A stretch of DNA of 51,618 bases from assembly GCA_003649445.1 (NCBI GenBank), contig QMRV01000012.1:1-51618 (forward strand). Reading direction: 5' to 3'. The DNA is from Thermoprotei archaeon (GTDB lineage: Archaea > Thermoproteota > Thermoprotei > Thermofilales > B15-G2). The notes below the pieces were generated by a model. That model saw nothing but the letters and a program-made list of their open reading frames with translations. It made no database searches and was not told the DNA's origin. The translations under genes were made by a program, and so were the position numbers. Shown piece after piece: positions 9,001 through 18,178 of the stretch (within the stretch, counting starts at the first letter, position 1; the number at the start of each line of letters is the position of its first letter).

Positions 9001-9036
9001 GTAATATTTTAAGAGGGTCTTAATATACTTAGTTAT
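9001..9036. promoter_or_regulatory. Short divergent promoter region between sRNA 1 and the deacetylase gene
   Basis: Only about 36 bases separate the sRNA 5' end from the GTG start at 9037. They contain AATATTTTAA at 9003-9012, readable as a TATA element on both strands, and a second AT-rich stretch TTAATATAC at 9020-9028. The GTG has no ribosome site in front of it, so the forward transcript is probably leaderless. Transcription starts were inferred from spacing only. Confidence 0.4.
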
Positions 9037-10104
9037 GTGAAGGTTGCTCTGTGTTACTCTCCGGTGTTTAAGGAGCATAAGCCTTGTTTCGTGCATCCTG
9101 AATCTCCTTCAAGACTCGATACAATTGTCAGTTATTTAGAGTCAAAAAATATTTTGAGTAAGCTTCCTTTAATTTCGTTTGAGCAGGTAGATGAGGAGAT
9201 TTTAGGACTTGTGCATACGAGTGAGTACATAGAGAAAGTTAAGGTTTTTTCTGAAGAAGAAATTCCGCTTGATACAGATACTTATGTGTGTAAAAAGACT
9301 TTTAGTGTAGCTCTTTCTGCAGTATCGGCTGTAATTAGTGCATGTAAGCGTATTTTATCCAAAGAATATGATTTCATATCAGCCCTAGTGAGGCCTCCCG
9401 GTCACCATGCTGGAATAGATGGAGTAGCTTTAGGTGCGCCGTCGCAAGGGTTCTGTATTTTCAATAATGTTGCTATTGCTGCTAAGTGGCTCATAGAAAA
9501 GTGTAAATTGAGGAAAGTTGCGATTGTTGACCTAGATTGTCATCACGGCAATGGTACGCAGGAAATTTTTGAAGAAGATCCAAGGGTTCTTTACATTAGT
9601 TTGCATGAAGATCCGCGGGTAATTTACCCTGGAACAGGTTTTATCGAGCAAGCAGGTAAGGGTGAAGCGGAGGGAACTAAAGTAAATATCCCATTGCCTC
9701 CTCTGACAGGTGATAATGATTATTTAAAAGCAATAGATGAAATTGTTTTACCAGTACTGCTTGACTTTAAACCCGAGTTTCTTTTGCTATCAGCTGGATT
9801 TGACGCACATTACCTAGATCCTCTAACTGACATGAATTTAAGTAGTGAGGGTTATGCTAAAGCATATTTGATGGTCATATGTAGTGTTTTTAAAGAGCTT
9901 AAAGTAGGATGTGTAGCTTCACTTGAGGGAGGATATAGTTCTGGTATGGCTGAAACCATATACTATCTAGTAAAGTTGGCTGAAGCTGAAGAATATGATA
10001 GCTTAGAGGCGCGTACTACGACGTATTCTTCATTTAAAGCGGAAGTCCTAGATACTATTAAATATGCTAAAAGATTCTTTAATAAGTACTGGAAGCTCAA
10101 GTGA
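9037..10104 (+). CDS. Histone deacetylase / acetylpolyamine amidohydrolase family enzyme
   Basis: Zinc-dependent deacetylase of the AcuC/HDAC superfamily. Visible motifs: RPPGHHAG (tandem active-site histidines), [14 protein letters not shown] (zinc Asp and His), SAGFDAH (zinc Asp), and a C-terminal SLEGGYS with the loop that carries the catalytic Tyr. 355 aa matches prokaryotic members. Start is GTG 9037; the ATG two bases upstream is followed at once by TGA and is unusable. Substrate could be acetyl-lysine on chromatin or other proteins, or acetylpolyamines; sequence alone does not decide. The dCMP deaminase starts 4 bases after its stop. Confidence 0.93.
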   Translation: MKVALCYSPVFKEHKPCFVHPESPSRLDTIVSYLESKNILSKLPLISFEQVDEEILGLVHTSEYIEKVKVFSEEEIPLDTDTYVCKKTFSVALSAVSAVISACKRILSKEYDFISALVRPPGHHAGIDGVALGAPSQGFCIFNNVAIAAKWLIEKCKLRKVAIVDLDCHHGNGTQEIFEEDPRVLYISLHEDPRVIYPGTGFIEQAGKGEAEGTKVNIPLPPLTGDNDYLKAIDEIVLPVLLDFKPEFLLLSAGFDAHYLDPLTDMNLSSEGYAKAYLMVICSVFKELKVGCVASLEGGYSSGMAETIYYLVKLAEAEEYDSLEARTTTYSSFKAEVLDTIKYAKRFFNKYWKLK

Positions 10105-10108
10105 AAGC

Positions 10109-10603
10109 GTGGGTGAGAAGAGACCTTCATGGGACGACTACTTTATGCTTATAGCGCATATAGTTAAACTACGCTCGACCTGTCTGAGAAGAAAAGTAGG
10201 AGCTGTTTTAGTTAAAGATAACCGTATTCTTTCTACAGGATACAATGGGGCTCCTAAAGGACTCCCTCACTGCTCAGTAACTGGCTGTATTAGAGAAAGA
10301 CTCGAGATTCCTTCGGGTGAGCGGCACGAGCTGTGTAGAGGTCTTCATGCAGAACAAAATGCAATAATTCAGGCAGCCGTATTTGGTGTGTCGACTAAAG
10401 GTGCTACTCTGTATTCTACTACCTTTCCTTGCGTGATATGTGCGAAAATGATAATTAATGCTGAAATAAAGGAAGTTGTATATGATTCAGACTACGAAGA
10501 TAAGTTATCCAAAGAAATGCTTGAAGAAGCAAATATAATTGTTAGAAGACATAAATTGTCTCCTGAAATTTACGAATTGTTGCGTAAAACTTTAGGAGTA
10601 TAG
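10109..10603 (+). CDS. dCMP deaminase (ComEB-like)
   Basis: Converts dCMP to dUMP, feeding dTMP synthesis. The zinc site is complete: HAEQNA (His and catalytic Glu) and PCVICAK (two Cys). An upstream four-cysteine/His region ([24 protein letters not shown]) is typical of dCMP deaminases. An ATG at 10064 gives 15 extra, low-complexity residues overlapping the previous gene. I prefer GTG 10109 because the conserved domain ([13 protein letters not shown]) begins right after it and the previous stop ends at 10104. The tail overlaps the convergent lipoate ligase gene by 34 bases. Confidence 0.93.
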   Translation: MGEKRPSWDDYFMLIAHIVKLRSTCLRRKVGAVLVKDNRILSTGYNGAPKGLPHCSVTGCIRERLEIPSGERHELCRGLHAEQNAIIQAAVFGVSTKGATLYSTTFPCVICAKMIINAEIKEVVYDSDYEDKLSKEMLEEANIIVRRHKLSPEIYELLRKTLGV

Positions 10604-11403
10604 AATAAATATTTCTTGTCTACTCTGCCCATGTTCCACTTGTCTTTACTGTACTTGTTTTCGTATAGATCATAAGCTATTTCCCACTCGATGTCGGTTA
10701 AGTCGTCGCACATTTCTATGTTATTTACGCCAAGTACTTTGCTGAATCCTTCTACTAATGCTTGAATTACTTCGTCGAAGCTTGGAAGGCTTTCTAAGAC
10801 CTCTTTAACATTTACTACACGTTCTTTGAGAGAAGATACTCCTTTATCAGAGAGCTTAGCCTTCGGTATCTTCAGTAACCTAGCCATTTTCTCTGTGTCG
10901 GTATCTACTAGAAGAGTTCCGTGATAGAAAATAGTATTGAACATTCTTGTCTGAGCAGTGCCCCCTACCTTTCTTTTGCCTATAACTATGTCGTTTACTT
11001 TGCCTAACCCTGCGTCTTCTACGCCAAGTCTCTTTAACGCGTAGACTACGGCCTGGCCAAAATACCTGTATGATTCGAGTATAGAGGTAGGCGGTCTTCT
11101 ATCTTCTCGATGCAGTGCTATAGCATAATTTACGTTACCTAAGTCGTGGTAAACAGCTCCTCCTCCAGTGAATCTTCTAACTACTTGTACAGATAGCTTA
11201 TTGCTTTCTTCTATATTTACTTCATCTTCAGTTATTTGGAAAAGTCCCATGACAACAGCATTCTTGTTTCTCCATATACGAAGAGTATCTGGAACTAGTT
11301 TTCTTCCTTTAGCTCTAGCTATAGCTTCTTCGATAGCCAAGTTCAAGTAGGCATTTTCCGGCTTCTCTATGACTAAAACTCTAAGCTTAGACATTCTTTT
11401 CAC
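10570..11403 (-). CDS. lplA: Lipoate-protein ligase A, catalytic (N-terminal) subunit
   Basis: Attaches lipoate to the lysine of H protein and similar domains. The hallmark [19 protein letters not shown] and the lipoate-site stretch RKVGGTAQ are present, with [11 protein letters not shown] following. 277 aa covers the catalytic domain only; the C-terminal domain is supplied by the separate gene immediately upstream (11387-11659), which overlaps by 17 bases. This split LplA arrangement is known from archaea such as Thermoplasma. The next-door gcvH supplies its obvious substrate. The tail overlaps the deaminase gene. Confidence 0.93.
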   Translation of the reverse strand: MKRMSKLRVLVIEKPENAYLNLAIEEAIARAKGRKLVPDTLRIWRNKNAVVMGLFQITEDEVNIEESNKLSVQVVRRFTGGGAVYHDLGNVNYAIALHREDRRPPTSILESYRYFGQAVVYALKRLGVEDAGLGKVNDIVIGKRKVGGTAQTRMFNTIFYHGTLLVDTDTEKMARLLKIPKAKLSDKGVSSLKERVVNVKEVLESLPSFDEVIQALVEGFSKVLGVNNIEMCDDLTDIEWEIAYDLYENKYSKDKWNMGRVDKKYLFYTPKVLRNNS

Positions 11404-11659
11404 CTGCCGCTAGCTTTATGGCTTTAATAAAGTCTTCTGCCGTAACACCAGGCGATTCAATGGTCTTAAAGAAGTCCACTATTATTTTGTCTATTTCGCT
11501 TAAGGCTTTTCCTTTAAGGAATTCTTCAAGAGACCAGAGCTTTTCTTCAGGGTGAATAAAGAAGTCTCCAGCAATCCTAATATCGGATATTTTTCCGTCA
11601 GTTAAGCTTAAGTCGATCTTAATGACTCCTTTAGCCGCTTTGTAGACAGCTTTCGTCAC
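11387..11659 (-). CDS. Lipoate-protein ligase A, C-terminal domain subunit (LplB-type)
   Basis: 90 aa corresponding to the accessory C-terminal domain of bacterial LplA, needed for lipoyl adenylation in bipartite archaeal ligases. The sequence starts AAKGVIKIDLSLTDGKISD, contains GDFFIHPEEKLWSLEEFLKG, and ends with a short amphipathic helix (AEDFIKAIKLA), the expected pattern for this domain. It is first in a two-gene operon and overlaps the catalytic subunit. Start ATG 11657-11659, with AT-rich sequence and no gene between it and the divergent 11698 start. Confidence 0.9.
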   Translation of the reverse strand: MTKAVYKAAKGVIKIDLSLTDGKISDIRIAGDFFIHPEEKLWSLEEFLKGKALSEIDKIIVDFFKTIESPGVTAEDFIKAIKLAAGEKNV

Positions 11660-11697
11660 AAAACAATTATTATTAGCAAGCTATTAAACTATTTTGT

Positions 11698-12807
11698 GTG
11701 AAGAAAATAGGCTTTATAGTCAATCCTATTGCCGGCATGGGAGGCGCTGTAGGCCTAAAAGGAACTGACGGCAAGGAGATTCTTAAGAAAGCCATTGAGC
11801 TTGGTGCAGAGCCTGTAGCTCCCAGGCGCGCCTCGGTTTTCTTAAGGGAGCTTGTTAGACTCGGCATCGATGCGGATTTTCTAGTTGCTCCCAAGGCTAT
11901 GGGGGAGTACGAGTCCAAAGGCCTGTTAAAACAGTTTACCGTAATTGGTGAAGTTGGTGAAGAAACTACCGCCGAAGACACCATTAGAATAGCTAAAGAA
12001 ATGGTGGACAAAGGAGCAGATATACTTGTGTTTGTTGGTGGAGACGGGACTGCTAGAGATGTTTTGAAGAGCGTGGACACTAAAGTCCCTATACTCGGCG
12101 TGCCTTCAGGGGTTAAAATGTACAGTGGAGTATTTGCCGCTACTCCTCAGGCAGCGGCATCTATGCTGAAATTGTTTATCGAGGGGAAAGCAGGCATACG
12201 TTATGTTGAAGTACTCGACATAGACGAAGAGGCGTTCCGTGAAAATAGGCTTTCAGTAAAGCTTTATGGCTACGCATTAACGCCTTATGATCCACGTTAT
12301 GTTCAAGAATCGAAGGAGCCTACAGTTTTAACGGATTCTGAATTAGATAATCAAAAAGCTATAGCGAGGTATGTCGTTGAGGAAATGGAGAAAGACTGCC
12401 TATATATTTTAGGACCGGGTACAACGGTCAAAGCTATAGCTGATGTACTGGGCGTAAAGAAAACTCTCTTAGGAGTAGATGTAGTATATAATGGCAAAAT
12501 TATAGCGAAAGATGTAAATGAAAAAATTCTATTGAATTTACTTAATAAGTATGATAAGGTAAAAATTATAGTATCTCCTATAGGTGCTCAAGGCTTTATT
12601 TTCGGTAGAGGTAATCAACAAATTAGCTCCAGGGTCTTGAAGAAAGTAGGCAGAAATAATGTTATAGTAGTTGCAACTAAAGCAAAAATTGTTCATACAC
12701 CAGTGTTGAGAGTAGATACAGGGGATCCAGAACTTGATAGTCTCTTTAAAGGATATATCAGGGTTATAATAGATTACAGAGAGGAAAAGATGGTTAAAGT
12801 TATTTAG
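11698..12807 (+). CDS. Predicted ATP/polyP-NAD kinase-like protein (COG3199)
   Basis: 369 aa. It opens with IGFIVNPIAGMGGAVGLKGT and carries FVGGDGTARDVL, the GGDG motif of the NAD kinase/diacylglycerol kinase superfamily, followed by GVPSGVKMYSGVFA. The later YILGPGTTVKAIAD and IVSPIGAQGFIFGRGNQQIS segments are typical of the archaeal COG3199 group, predicted to phosphorylate NAD. Start is GTG 11698 with no ribosome site, so likely leaderless behind the TATTAAACTATTTT stretch. It lies between the lipoate ligase and glycine cleavage genes and converges with gcvH, sharing 4 bases. Confidence 0.85.
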   Translation: MKKIGFIVNPIAGMGGAVGLKGTDGKEILKKAIELGAEPVAPRRASVFLRELVRLGIDADFLVAPKAMGEYESKGLLKQFTVIGEVGEETTAEDTIRIAKEMVDKGADILVFVGGDGTARDVLKSVDTKVPILGVPSGVKMYSGVFAATPQAAASMLKLFIEGKAGIRYVEVLDIDEEAFRENRLSVKLYGYALTPYDPRYVQESKEPTVLTDSELDNQKAIARYVVEEMEKDCLYILGPGTTVKAIADVLGVKKTLLGVDVVYNGKIIAKDVNEKILLNLLNKYDKVKIIVSPIGAQGFIFGRGNQQISSRVLKKVGRNNVIVVATKAKIVHTPVLRVDTGDPELDSLFKGYIRVIIDYREEKMVKVI

Positions 12808-13208
12808 TGTTCTTCTTCCTCGAGTAACTTGACGTAATCTTCAGGCTTGAGTAGTTCATCTACCTCTTCCGGCTTCTCTATCTCTATTACTAGTATCCAG
12901 CCTTCTCCGTATGGATCTTTGTTTATAAGTGTAGGGTCTTCAACTACCTTAGAGTTTATTTCAACTACTTTTCCTGAAACAGGTGCATAGACGTTTTCAG
13001 ACGCCTTTATAGAGTCTATTGCGGCTACAGGTTCTCCTTTCTTTACGTGCTGACCTATGTCTACTGGCTCTATGTAAACTATATCTTTGAGTTTCTTTAC
13101 AGCGTAGTCTGTTAATCCAACTCGGGCTTTTCCATTCTCTATTTTTGCCCACTCGTGTGTTTTAGTGTATAATACGTTTTCATTTACTTCGTATTCCTTA
13201 TACTTCAT
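12804..13208 (-). CDS. gcvH: Glycine cleavage system H protein
   Basis: Lipoyl carrier of the glycine cleavage system; shuttles the aminomethyl group between P and T proteins. The lipoylation site is IDSIKASENVYAPVSG with K68 as the modified lysine. The fold hallmarks (KTHEWAKIENGKARVGLTDYA, then GEGWILVIEI) are present. 134 aa is standard. It follows gcvT with a 10-base gap on the same strand. The ligase that would lipoylate it is encoded about 1.1 kb away. Confidence 0.97.
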   Translation of the reverse strand: MKYKEYEVNENVLYTKTHEWAKIENGKARVGLTDYAVKKLKDIVYIEPVDIGQHVKKGEPVAAIDSIKASENVYAPVSGKVVEINSKVVEDPTLINKDPYGEGWILVIEIEKPEEVDELLKPEDYVKLLEEEEH

Positions 13209-13218
13209 TTTATCACCT

Positions 13219-14304
13219 TTACTTTGTTATAAAGGGAAAGTCTACTATTTTAGCTTTCCTTTTCTTGCCCCTTATGTCAACTACTACAGGAGCTCCAATC
13301 AGCGCGTGCTTGGAATCAATATAAGCTATTCCTATACCGCAGTTGAGTATTGGAGAGAAAGTTCCGCTAGTGATTTCTCCTACGCATGTTTCTCCCATGT
13401 ATACTTTATGTCCTCTCCGCGGTACGGTTCTTTCTTTAAGCTTTATTCCTACACGTATTTTATCTACTCCTTCTTCATATTTCTTAAGCAAAGCCTTGTA
13501 TCCGATATACGGAGGTTTGTTAAACGTGAATACCCAGTATCTCGCTTCAAGCGGAGTAATATTTTCATCTATGTCTTCGCCGTAGAGGCAGTACCCCATT
13601 TCTATTCTAAGTGAATCTCTTGCGGCGAGCCCGCAAGGAGTTGCTCCAGCTTCAATTAGCGCCGACCATACTTTTGAAGCGTAGTTTGAGGGAACCATTA
13701 TTTCATAGCCATCTTCACCTGTCCACCCGCTTCTGCTCACAAGGAAGCTTTTTACACCAGCTACTTCAGCGTCTTTCTTAAAGTGGAGAAAATCTAAGTC
13801 TTCGATATTGCTTGAAGACAATTTCTTCATTATCTTCGAGCTATCAGGTCCTTGGAGAGCTATCATTGCTATTTCGAAAGTTAGGTCCACTATTTCTACT
13901 TCGAGTCCTTCGACGAAGCGTTTAATCCAGTTAACATCTTTTTCTCTATTTACAGCGTTTCCGACAATAAGAAACTCTTTCTCGCTTAGCTTATAAACCA
14001 TTATATCGTCTATAAATCCTCCTTTCTCATTTAGAAACGCCGTGGGCCCTAACATTCGTCCTTCTTTAGCTTTCTCTATATTCTTTGCAACTAGTTTTTG
14101 CAAGAGATTTGCTGAGTCAGGTCCCTTAACCAATATACGTGCCATGTGAGAGACATCGAATACTCCTGCACTTTTTCTAACAGACAAATGCTCCTTAATA
14201 GTGCTCTCATATACTATGGGCATAGACCAGCCGGCAAAGTTGGAGATTGTCGCACCCAGCTTAACGTGTTCTTCGTAAAGAGGTGTTTTAAGTTGTACCA
14301 TCAA
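13219..14304 (-). CDS. gcvT: Glycine cleavage system T protein (aminomethyltransferase)
   Basis: Transfers the methylene carbon from aminomethyl-lipoyl H protein to tetrahydrofolate and releases ammonia. Recognised by TPLYEEHVKLGATISNFAGW at the start, FDVSHMARILVKGPDS, GPTAFLNEKGGFIDDIMVYK (folate/active-site region with the conserved Asp), SRSGWTGEDGYEIMVPS, and GLAARDSLRIEMGYCLYGED. 361 aa is full length. It heads the reverse-strand gcvT-gcvH pair, divergent from gcvPA-gcvPB across a 78-base gap. Confidence 0.97.
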   Translation of the reverse strand: MMVQLKTPLYEEHVKLGATISNFAGWSMPIVYESTIKEHLSVRKSAGVFDVSHMARILVKGPDSANLLQKLVAKNIEKAKEGRMLGPTAFLNEKGGFIDDIMVYKLSEKEFLIVGNAVNREKDVNWIKRFVEGLEVEIVDLTFEIAMIALQGPDSSKIMKKLSSSNIEDLDFLHFKKDAEVAGVKSFLVSRSGWTGEDGYEIMVPSNYASKVWSALIEAGATPCGLAARDSLRIEMGYCLYGEDIDENITPLEARYWVFTFNKPPYIGYKALLKKYEEGVDKIRVGIKLKERTVPRRGHKVYMGETCVGEITSGTFSPILNCGIGIAYIDSKHALIGAPVVVDIRGKKRKAKIVDFPFITK

Positions 14305-14382
14305 TTCTTTTTAGCTCTGTAAGTATATATCGCTAAGCACTAAGTCCAGATTTAAGCTTAGGATAATAAACTACTACACGAA
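14305..14382. promoter_or_regulatory. Divergent promoter region of the glycine cleavage genes
   Basis: The 78 bases between gcvT and gcvPA must hold both promoters. AGTATATATCG at 14322-14332 could serve gcvT on the reverse strand. CAGATTTAAGCTTAGG at about 14347-14362 is a candidate TATA region for gcvPA, roughly 25 bases before its ATG, which suggests a leaderless message. No operator repeat or riboswitch fold is evident. Confidence 0.4.
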
Positions 14383-15804
14383 ATGTTTACTGGGAGCTGT
14401 ATGGAAAGCCATCCCTGGATACCGAATTCTTCGCAGAAAATATTTGACGAGATGCTGAGTGAAATAGGGGCGAATGACGTAGAGGATTTGTTTAGTGATA
14501 TTCCTAGAGAAATTCGAGAAAAAGCTAAAATAGATTTGGAAATTGAGCAATCAGTTTCAGAATACCTTGTGTGGAGAAAAGTCAAGCAGATTTTGAAGAG
14601 AAATAAGTCTTTACTTGAGTTAAAGTGCTTTAGAGGTGCTGGATGCTGGCCTCATTATGTTCCAGCAGTCGTTAAAGAAATAGTTAGACGTAGTGAATTT
14701 TATACATCGTATACTCCTTATCAAGCTGAAATTTCTCAAGGTATGCTTCAAGCCCTTTTTGAGTACCAAAGTATGATAGCTGATTTAACGGGCATGGAGG
14801 TAGTTAATGCTTCACTCTACGATGGATCAACCGCGTTAGCTGAAGCTATACTTATGGCTAAAAGAGTAAATGGACGAAGCAAGGTTCTTGTTCCACGTAC
14901 TATGAATCCACAGTACTTAGAAGTAGCTAAAACCTACACGAAGTATCAGGGCATCAAGATAGTGGAGGTAGACTACTGCAAAGAAACAGGTTATATGAAT
15001 AGGGATGATCTGCAAAACAAAATAGATGACGATACTGCGGCAGTCTGTCTAGAAGTACCTTCTTTCTTAGGCTTTATTGAGGAGAAGCCCGATGAAATAG
15101 CTGAAATAGCTCACAGTAAAGGAGCACTACTGGTAGTCAGTGTAGATCCCATTAGCTTAGGAATACTCAAGCCTCCGGCAGATTATGACGCCGATATTGT
15201 TGTTGGAGAAGGACAGCCTTTAGGTCTGGGACTCAACTATGGGGGACCGTTGTTGGGAATATTTGGTGTAAGAGACTTGAAGCTTGCTAGAAAAATGCCT
15301 GGAAGACTTATCGGCATGACTACTACGCTTGATGGGTCTCAAAGAGGATTCTGCATGGTGTGGCAAACCAGAGAACAGCACATTAGAAGAGAAAGAGCTA
15401 CATCAAACATATGTACGAATGAAACTCTTTGCGCGATAGCTGCTGCAGTATATTTGTCTCTCCTCGGACCTAAGGGTTTGCGTAAATTATGTGAAATAAT
15501 ACTGTATAATTCGCATTACTTAGCTAAGCAACTTAACTCTATTGAAGGTGTAGTGGCCCCTTTATTTAAATCAGCGTTCTTCAAAGAGTTTGTAGTAGAC
15601 TTTAGTAAGATTAGCATAAGTGTGGAGCATATAAATAGAGAGCTTCTTAAAAGAAATATTATAGGTGGACTTGAACTGAGTAAATATTTCCCCCAATTGG
15701 AAAACGCGGCACTTTTCTGTACTACTGAGATTCACACGAAAGAAGATTTAGATTGTCTTGTGGAGGCTTTAAGAGAGATTATTTCAGGTGAAAATAATGT
15801 TTAG
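14383..15804 (+). CDS. gcvPA: Glycine dehydrogenase (decarboxylating) subunit 1
   Basis: N-terminal half of the split P protein, which with gcvPB forms the PLP-dependent glycine decarboxylase. Typical stretches: FRGAGCWPHYVPAVVKEI, FYTSYTPYQAEISQGMLQAL, ASLYDGSTALAEA and GLNYGGPLLGIF. 473 aa is the normal size for the alpha subunit. The gene overlaps gcvPB by 8 bases, fitting equal production of both halves. This subunit does not carry the PLP lysine. Confidence 0.96.
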   Translation: MFTGSCMESHPWIPNSSQKIFDEMLSEIGANDVEDLFSDIPREIREKAKIDLEIEQSVSEYLVWRKVKQILKRNKSLLELKCFRGAGCWPHYVPAVVKEIVRRSEFYTSYTPYQAEISQGMLQALFEYQSMIADLTGMEVVNASLYDGSTALAEAILMAKRVNGRSKVLVPRTMNPQYLEVAKTYTKYQGIKIVEVDYCKETGYMNRDDLQNKIDDDTAAVCLEVPSFLGFIEEKPDEIAEIAHSKGALLVVSVDPISLGILKPPADYDADIVVGEGQPLGLGLNYGGPLLGIFGVRDLKLARKMPGRLIGMTTTLDGSQRGFCMVWQTREQHIRRERATSNICTNETLCAIAAAVYLSLLGPKGLRKLCEIILYNSHYLAKQLNSIEGVVAPLFKSAFFKEFVVDFSKISISVEHINRELLKRNIIGGLELSKYFPQLENAALFCTTEIHTKEDLDCLVEALREIISGENNV

Positions 15805-17341
15805 ACAAGCTAGATGGGATGAGCCGCTCATATATGAGTTAAGCAAAGAAGGTCTTGTAGGGCACTTAGTGCCAGAGCCTCCTAAAGAAATAGTGGAGAC
15901 AGTAGGAGCTAAACCCGAAGAAATGGTGCCAGCCACTATGTTGCGTAAAGAGCCCCCTCCGTTGCCTGAGGTTTCTGAAATAGACGTAGTTAGACATTAC
16001 ACTAGGCTATCTCAAATGAACTATGGTGTTGATTTAGGAACATATCCTCTAGGCTCTTGTACGATGAAATATAACCCCAAAATATGTGAAGAACTGGCTT
16101 CAGACGATAATATAGCATGGCTTCATCCACTGCAAGATGAAGATACTGTTCAAGGAATACTGGAGATACTGTATAAGCTTGAAAGATGGCTCTGTAAAAT
16201 AACGGGAATGTATAGAGCTACATTGCAGCCAGCTGCAGGCGCCCATGGAGAGCTTACAGGCTGCTTAATCATAAGAGCTTATCACGAGTATAAGGGTGAA
16301 AAACGTGATGAAATGCTCGTTCCAGATAGTGCTCACGGCACAAATCCAGCTTCAGCGGCTATGGCGGGATTTAAGATAATTAGAATACCTACTCGAGATG
16401 ACGGCTGCGTAGACATAGAAGCTCTTAAAGCAGTAGTTTCGGAAAAAACAGCAGGAATAATGTTAACGAATCCCAATACCCTAGGACTTTTCGAGAAAGA
16501 CATTCTCGAAATAGCGAAAATAGTCCACGAGGCAGGAGGACTCCTATACTACGATGGAGCAAACCTCAATGCAATATTAGGGAAAGCGAGGCCCGGTGAC
16601 ATGGGCTTTGATATAGTTCACATAAACGTGCATAAAACATTTGGAACACCACATGGAGGAGGCGGGCCGGGAGCAGGACCTGTGTGCGTAACAAAGGAAC
16701 TTGAGAAGTTCCTGCCTATACCCGTAATAGAGCGCGATCCAGATAAGAAAAGATACTATCTCGACTACAATAGACCATACTCAATAGGCCGTGTAAGAGC
16801 ATTCTACGGAAATATTATCCCGCTGCTCAAAACATTCATATACATAATGTCGCTTGGAGAAAAGGGTCTCGAAAAAGTTTCTGAAGTAGCGGTTCTTAAC
16901 ACTAATTACTTCCTATCTAAAGTAAAGAAGATTAAAGGATACAGCCTACCCTATGGTCCAGAGCGATACCGTAAGCACGAATGTGTTATAAGTGCTAAAG
17001 AGCTAAGGAAGGATACTGGAGTTACCGCTGAAGATGTGGCTAAAGCTATACTAGATGAAGGTATGCATGCACCAACAATATATTTCCCGCCTATAGTCGA
17101 AGAAGCCTTAATGATAGAATTTACAGAATCCGAGAGAGTAGACAACATAGACCGCTACGCCGAAATACTCTGCAAGATCTCGGAGAAAGCTTACAAAGAA
17201 CCGAGCGAACTTAAGAAAGCTCCCATAAACACGGCGGTCAGTAGACTCGACTATGTTAAAGCGAATTTGCCGAAAACAGTCATATTAACTTACAGAATGT
17301 ACATAAGGAAATTCGAAAAAAGCAAGAGTCAAAGCGGATAA
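15797..17341 (+). CDS. gcvPB: Glycine dehydrogenase (decarboxylating) subunit 2
   Basis: PLP-binding half of the split P protein. The PLP lysine lies in HINVHKTFGTPHGGGGPGAG, with LYYDGANLNAI before it and DSAHGTNPASAAMAGF further upstream. ATG 15797 is chosen over GTG 15788 because AGGTGA sits five bases before the ATG inside the end of gcvPA. 514 aa is full length. It ends 30 bases before the probable uptake protein gene, suggesting one transcript gcvPA-gcvPB-transporter. Confidence 0.96.
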   Translation: MFRQARWDEPLIYELSKEGLVGHLVPEPPKEIVETVGAKPEEMVPATMLRKEPPPLPEVSEIDVVRHYTRLSQMNYGVDLGTYPLGSCTMKYNPKICEELASDDNIAWLHPLQDEDTVQGILEILYKLERWLCKITGMYRATLQPAAGAHGELTGCLIIRAYHEYKGEKRDEMLVPDSAHGTNPASAAMAGFKIIRIPTRDDGCVDIEALKAVVSEKTAGIMLTNPNTLGLFEKDILEIAKIVHEAGGLLYYDGANLNAILGKARPGDMGFDIVHINVHKTFGTPHGGGGPGAGPVCVTKELEKFLPIPVIERDPDKKRYYLDYNRPYSIGRVRAFYGNIIPLLKTFIYIMSLGEKGLEKVSEVAVLNTNYFLSKVKKIKGYSLPYGPERYRKHECVISAKELRKDTGVTAEDVAKAILDEGMHAPTIYFPPIVEEALMIEFTESERVDNIDRYAEILCKISEKAYKEPSELKKAPINTAVSRLDYVKANLPKTVILTYRMYIRKFEKSKSQSG

Positions 17342-17371
17342 TTTTATATTACTTGCTTTTCTCACCATGAC

Positions 17372-18073
17372 GTGAAAACTTCACTCAAAGTCGCTATTCT
17401 AGCTGTATTCGCGGCGATGTACTGTATAATGACATTTATACCAGGTATACCTGTAATAGGCTTGACTAAAGCTAAAATAAAGGTAGTAGCTGCATTAGCA
17501 CCTCTCTATGGAATCATTTTGGGTCCCTTTAACGGACTAATAGCAGTAGCTATGGGCCAGCTACTAACCTATATTTTTAAAGGCTTCAAGTTCATGAGCA
17601 TAATTTTTTCACCTCCCTCTATGCTAAGCGCACTTACGGCAGGAATTTTAGCTCGCTCTGATTCAGCTAAGAAAAAACTACTGCTTCTAGCAGTATACTC
17701 TGTACTTCTCGCTCTATGGTTTGTCTACACTGATTTCTCTTATTTCGGGCTTATTGCTTTGCCACATCTGATAGTCTTCATAGTTAGCATAGTAATGTCC
17801 GATAGCATTTACAAGTGGGTAAAATTGCTTAAAGGAAAGAAGTACATAGCATCCGTTGTAATTATTTCAGCGTCAGCGATACTAGTAGACCACTTAACTG
17901 GATTCAACATATATTTCTGGATATTTAGACCTCCGCTAAATGTCTTAGAAAGTATTGCTCCCATGGCCTACATCATGTACGTCGAGAGAGTACTGTTGAT
18001 AATCTTGTCAACAGTGATTATTAGCTTAACTTTGCCAGCATTAAAAAGAATGGGAATAAGTCTACTAGATTAG
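17372..18073 (+). CDS. Membrane protein resembling an ECF-transporter substrate-binding (S) component
   Basis: 233 aa with about six hydrophobic segments. The first ~80 residues read KVAILAVFAAMYCIMTFIPG, then KIKVVAALAPLYGIILGP and GQLLTYIF. This resembles S components of energy-coupling factor importers: an N-terminal A/K helix, a long cytoplasmic-facing loop, then G-x-x-x-G helices. No A or T components are in the window; group II ECF systems share those at a distance. Placement directly after gcvPB suggests uptake of a cofactor for glycine cleavage, such as folate or lipoate. That substrate guess is inference. Start GTG 17372; the nearby ATG 17366 runs straight into TGA. Confidence 0.55.
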   Translation: MKTSLKVAILAVFAAMYCIMTFIPGIPVIGLTKAKIKVVAALAPLYGIILGPFNGLIAVAMGQLLTYIFKGFKFMSIIFSPPSMLSALTAGILARSDSAKKKLLLLAVYSVLLALWFVYTDFSYFGLIALPHLIVFIVSIVMSDSIYKWVKLLKGKKYIASVVIISASAILVDHLTGFNIYFWIFRPPLNVLESIAPMAYIMYVERVLLIILSTVIISLTLPALKRMGISLLD

Positions 18074-18115
18074 AAAGCGTAAAACATAAATGGTATACAT
18101 TAGTCATTTATCTTA

Positions 18116-18172
18116 GTCCGTGATGAAACGACGGTCTTCTTGAAAGATGAAGAAAAAGAATTTCTGAGACCA
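18116..18172 (+). ncRNA. Box C/D guide sRNA candidate 2
   Basis: C box GTGATGA (18120-18126), guide AACGACGGTCTT, D' CTTGA (18139-18143), C' AAGATGA (18144-18150), guide AGAAAAAGAATTT, D box CTGA (18164-18167). Flanks GTC and GAC can pair as a terminal stem. The first guide is complementary over about ten bases to the archaeal 23S rRNA sequence AGACCGUCGU near the peptidyl-transferase region, a well-known conserved stretch. AAACATAAATGG at about 18081 is a possible TATA element. It fills the gap between the convergent transporter and helicase genes. Confidence 0.8.
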
Positions 18173-18178
18173 ATACTA

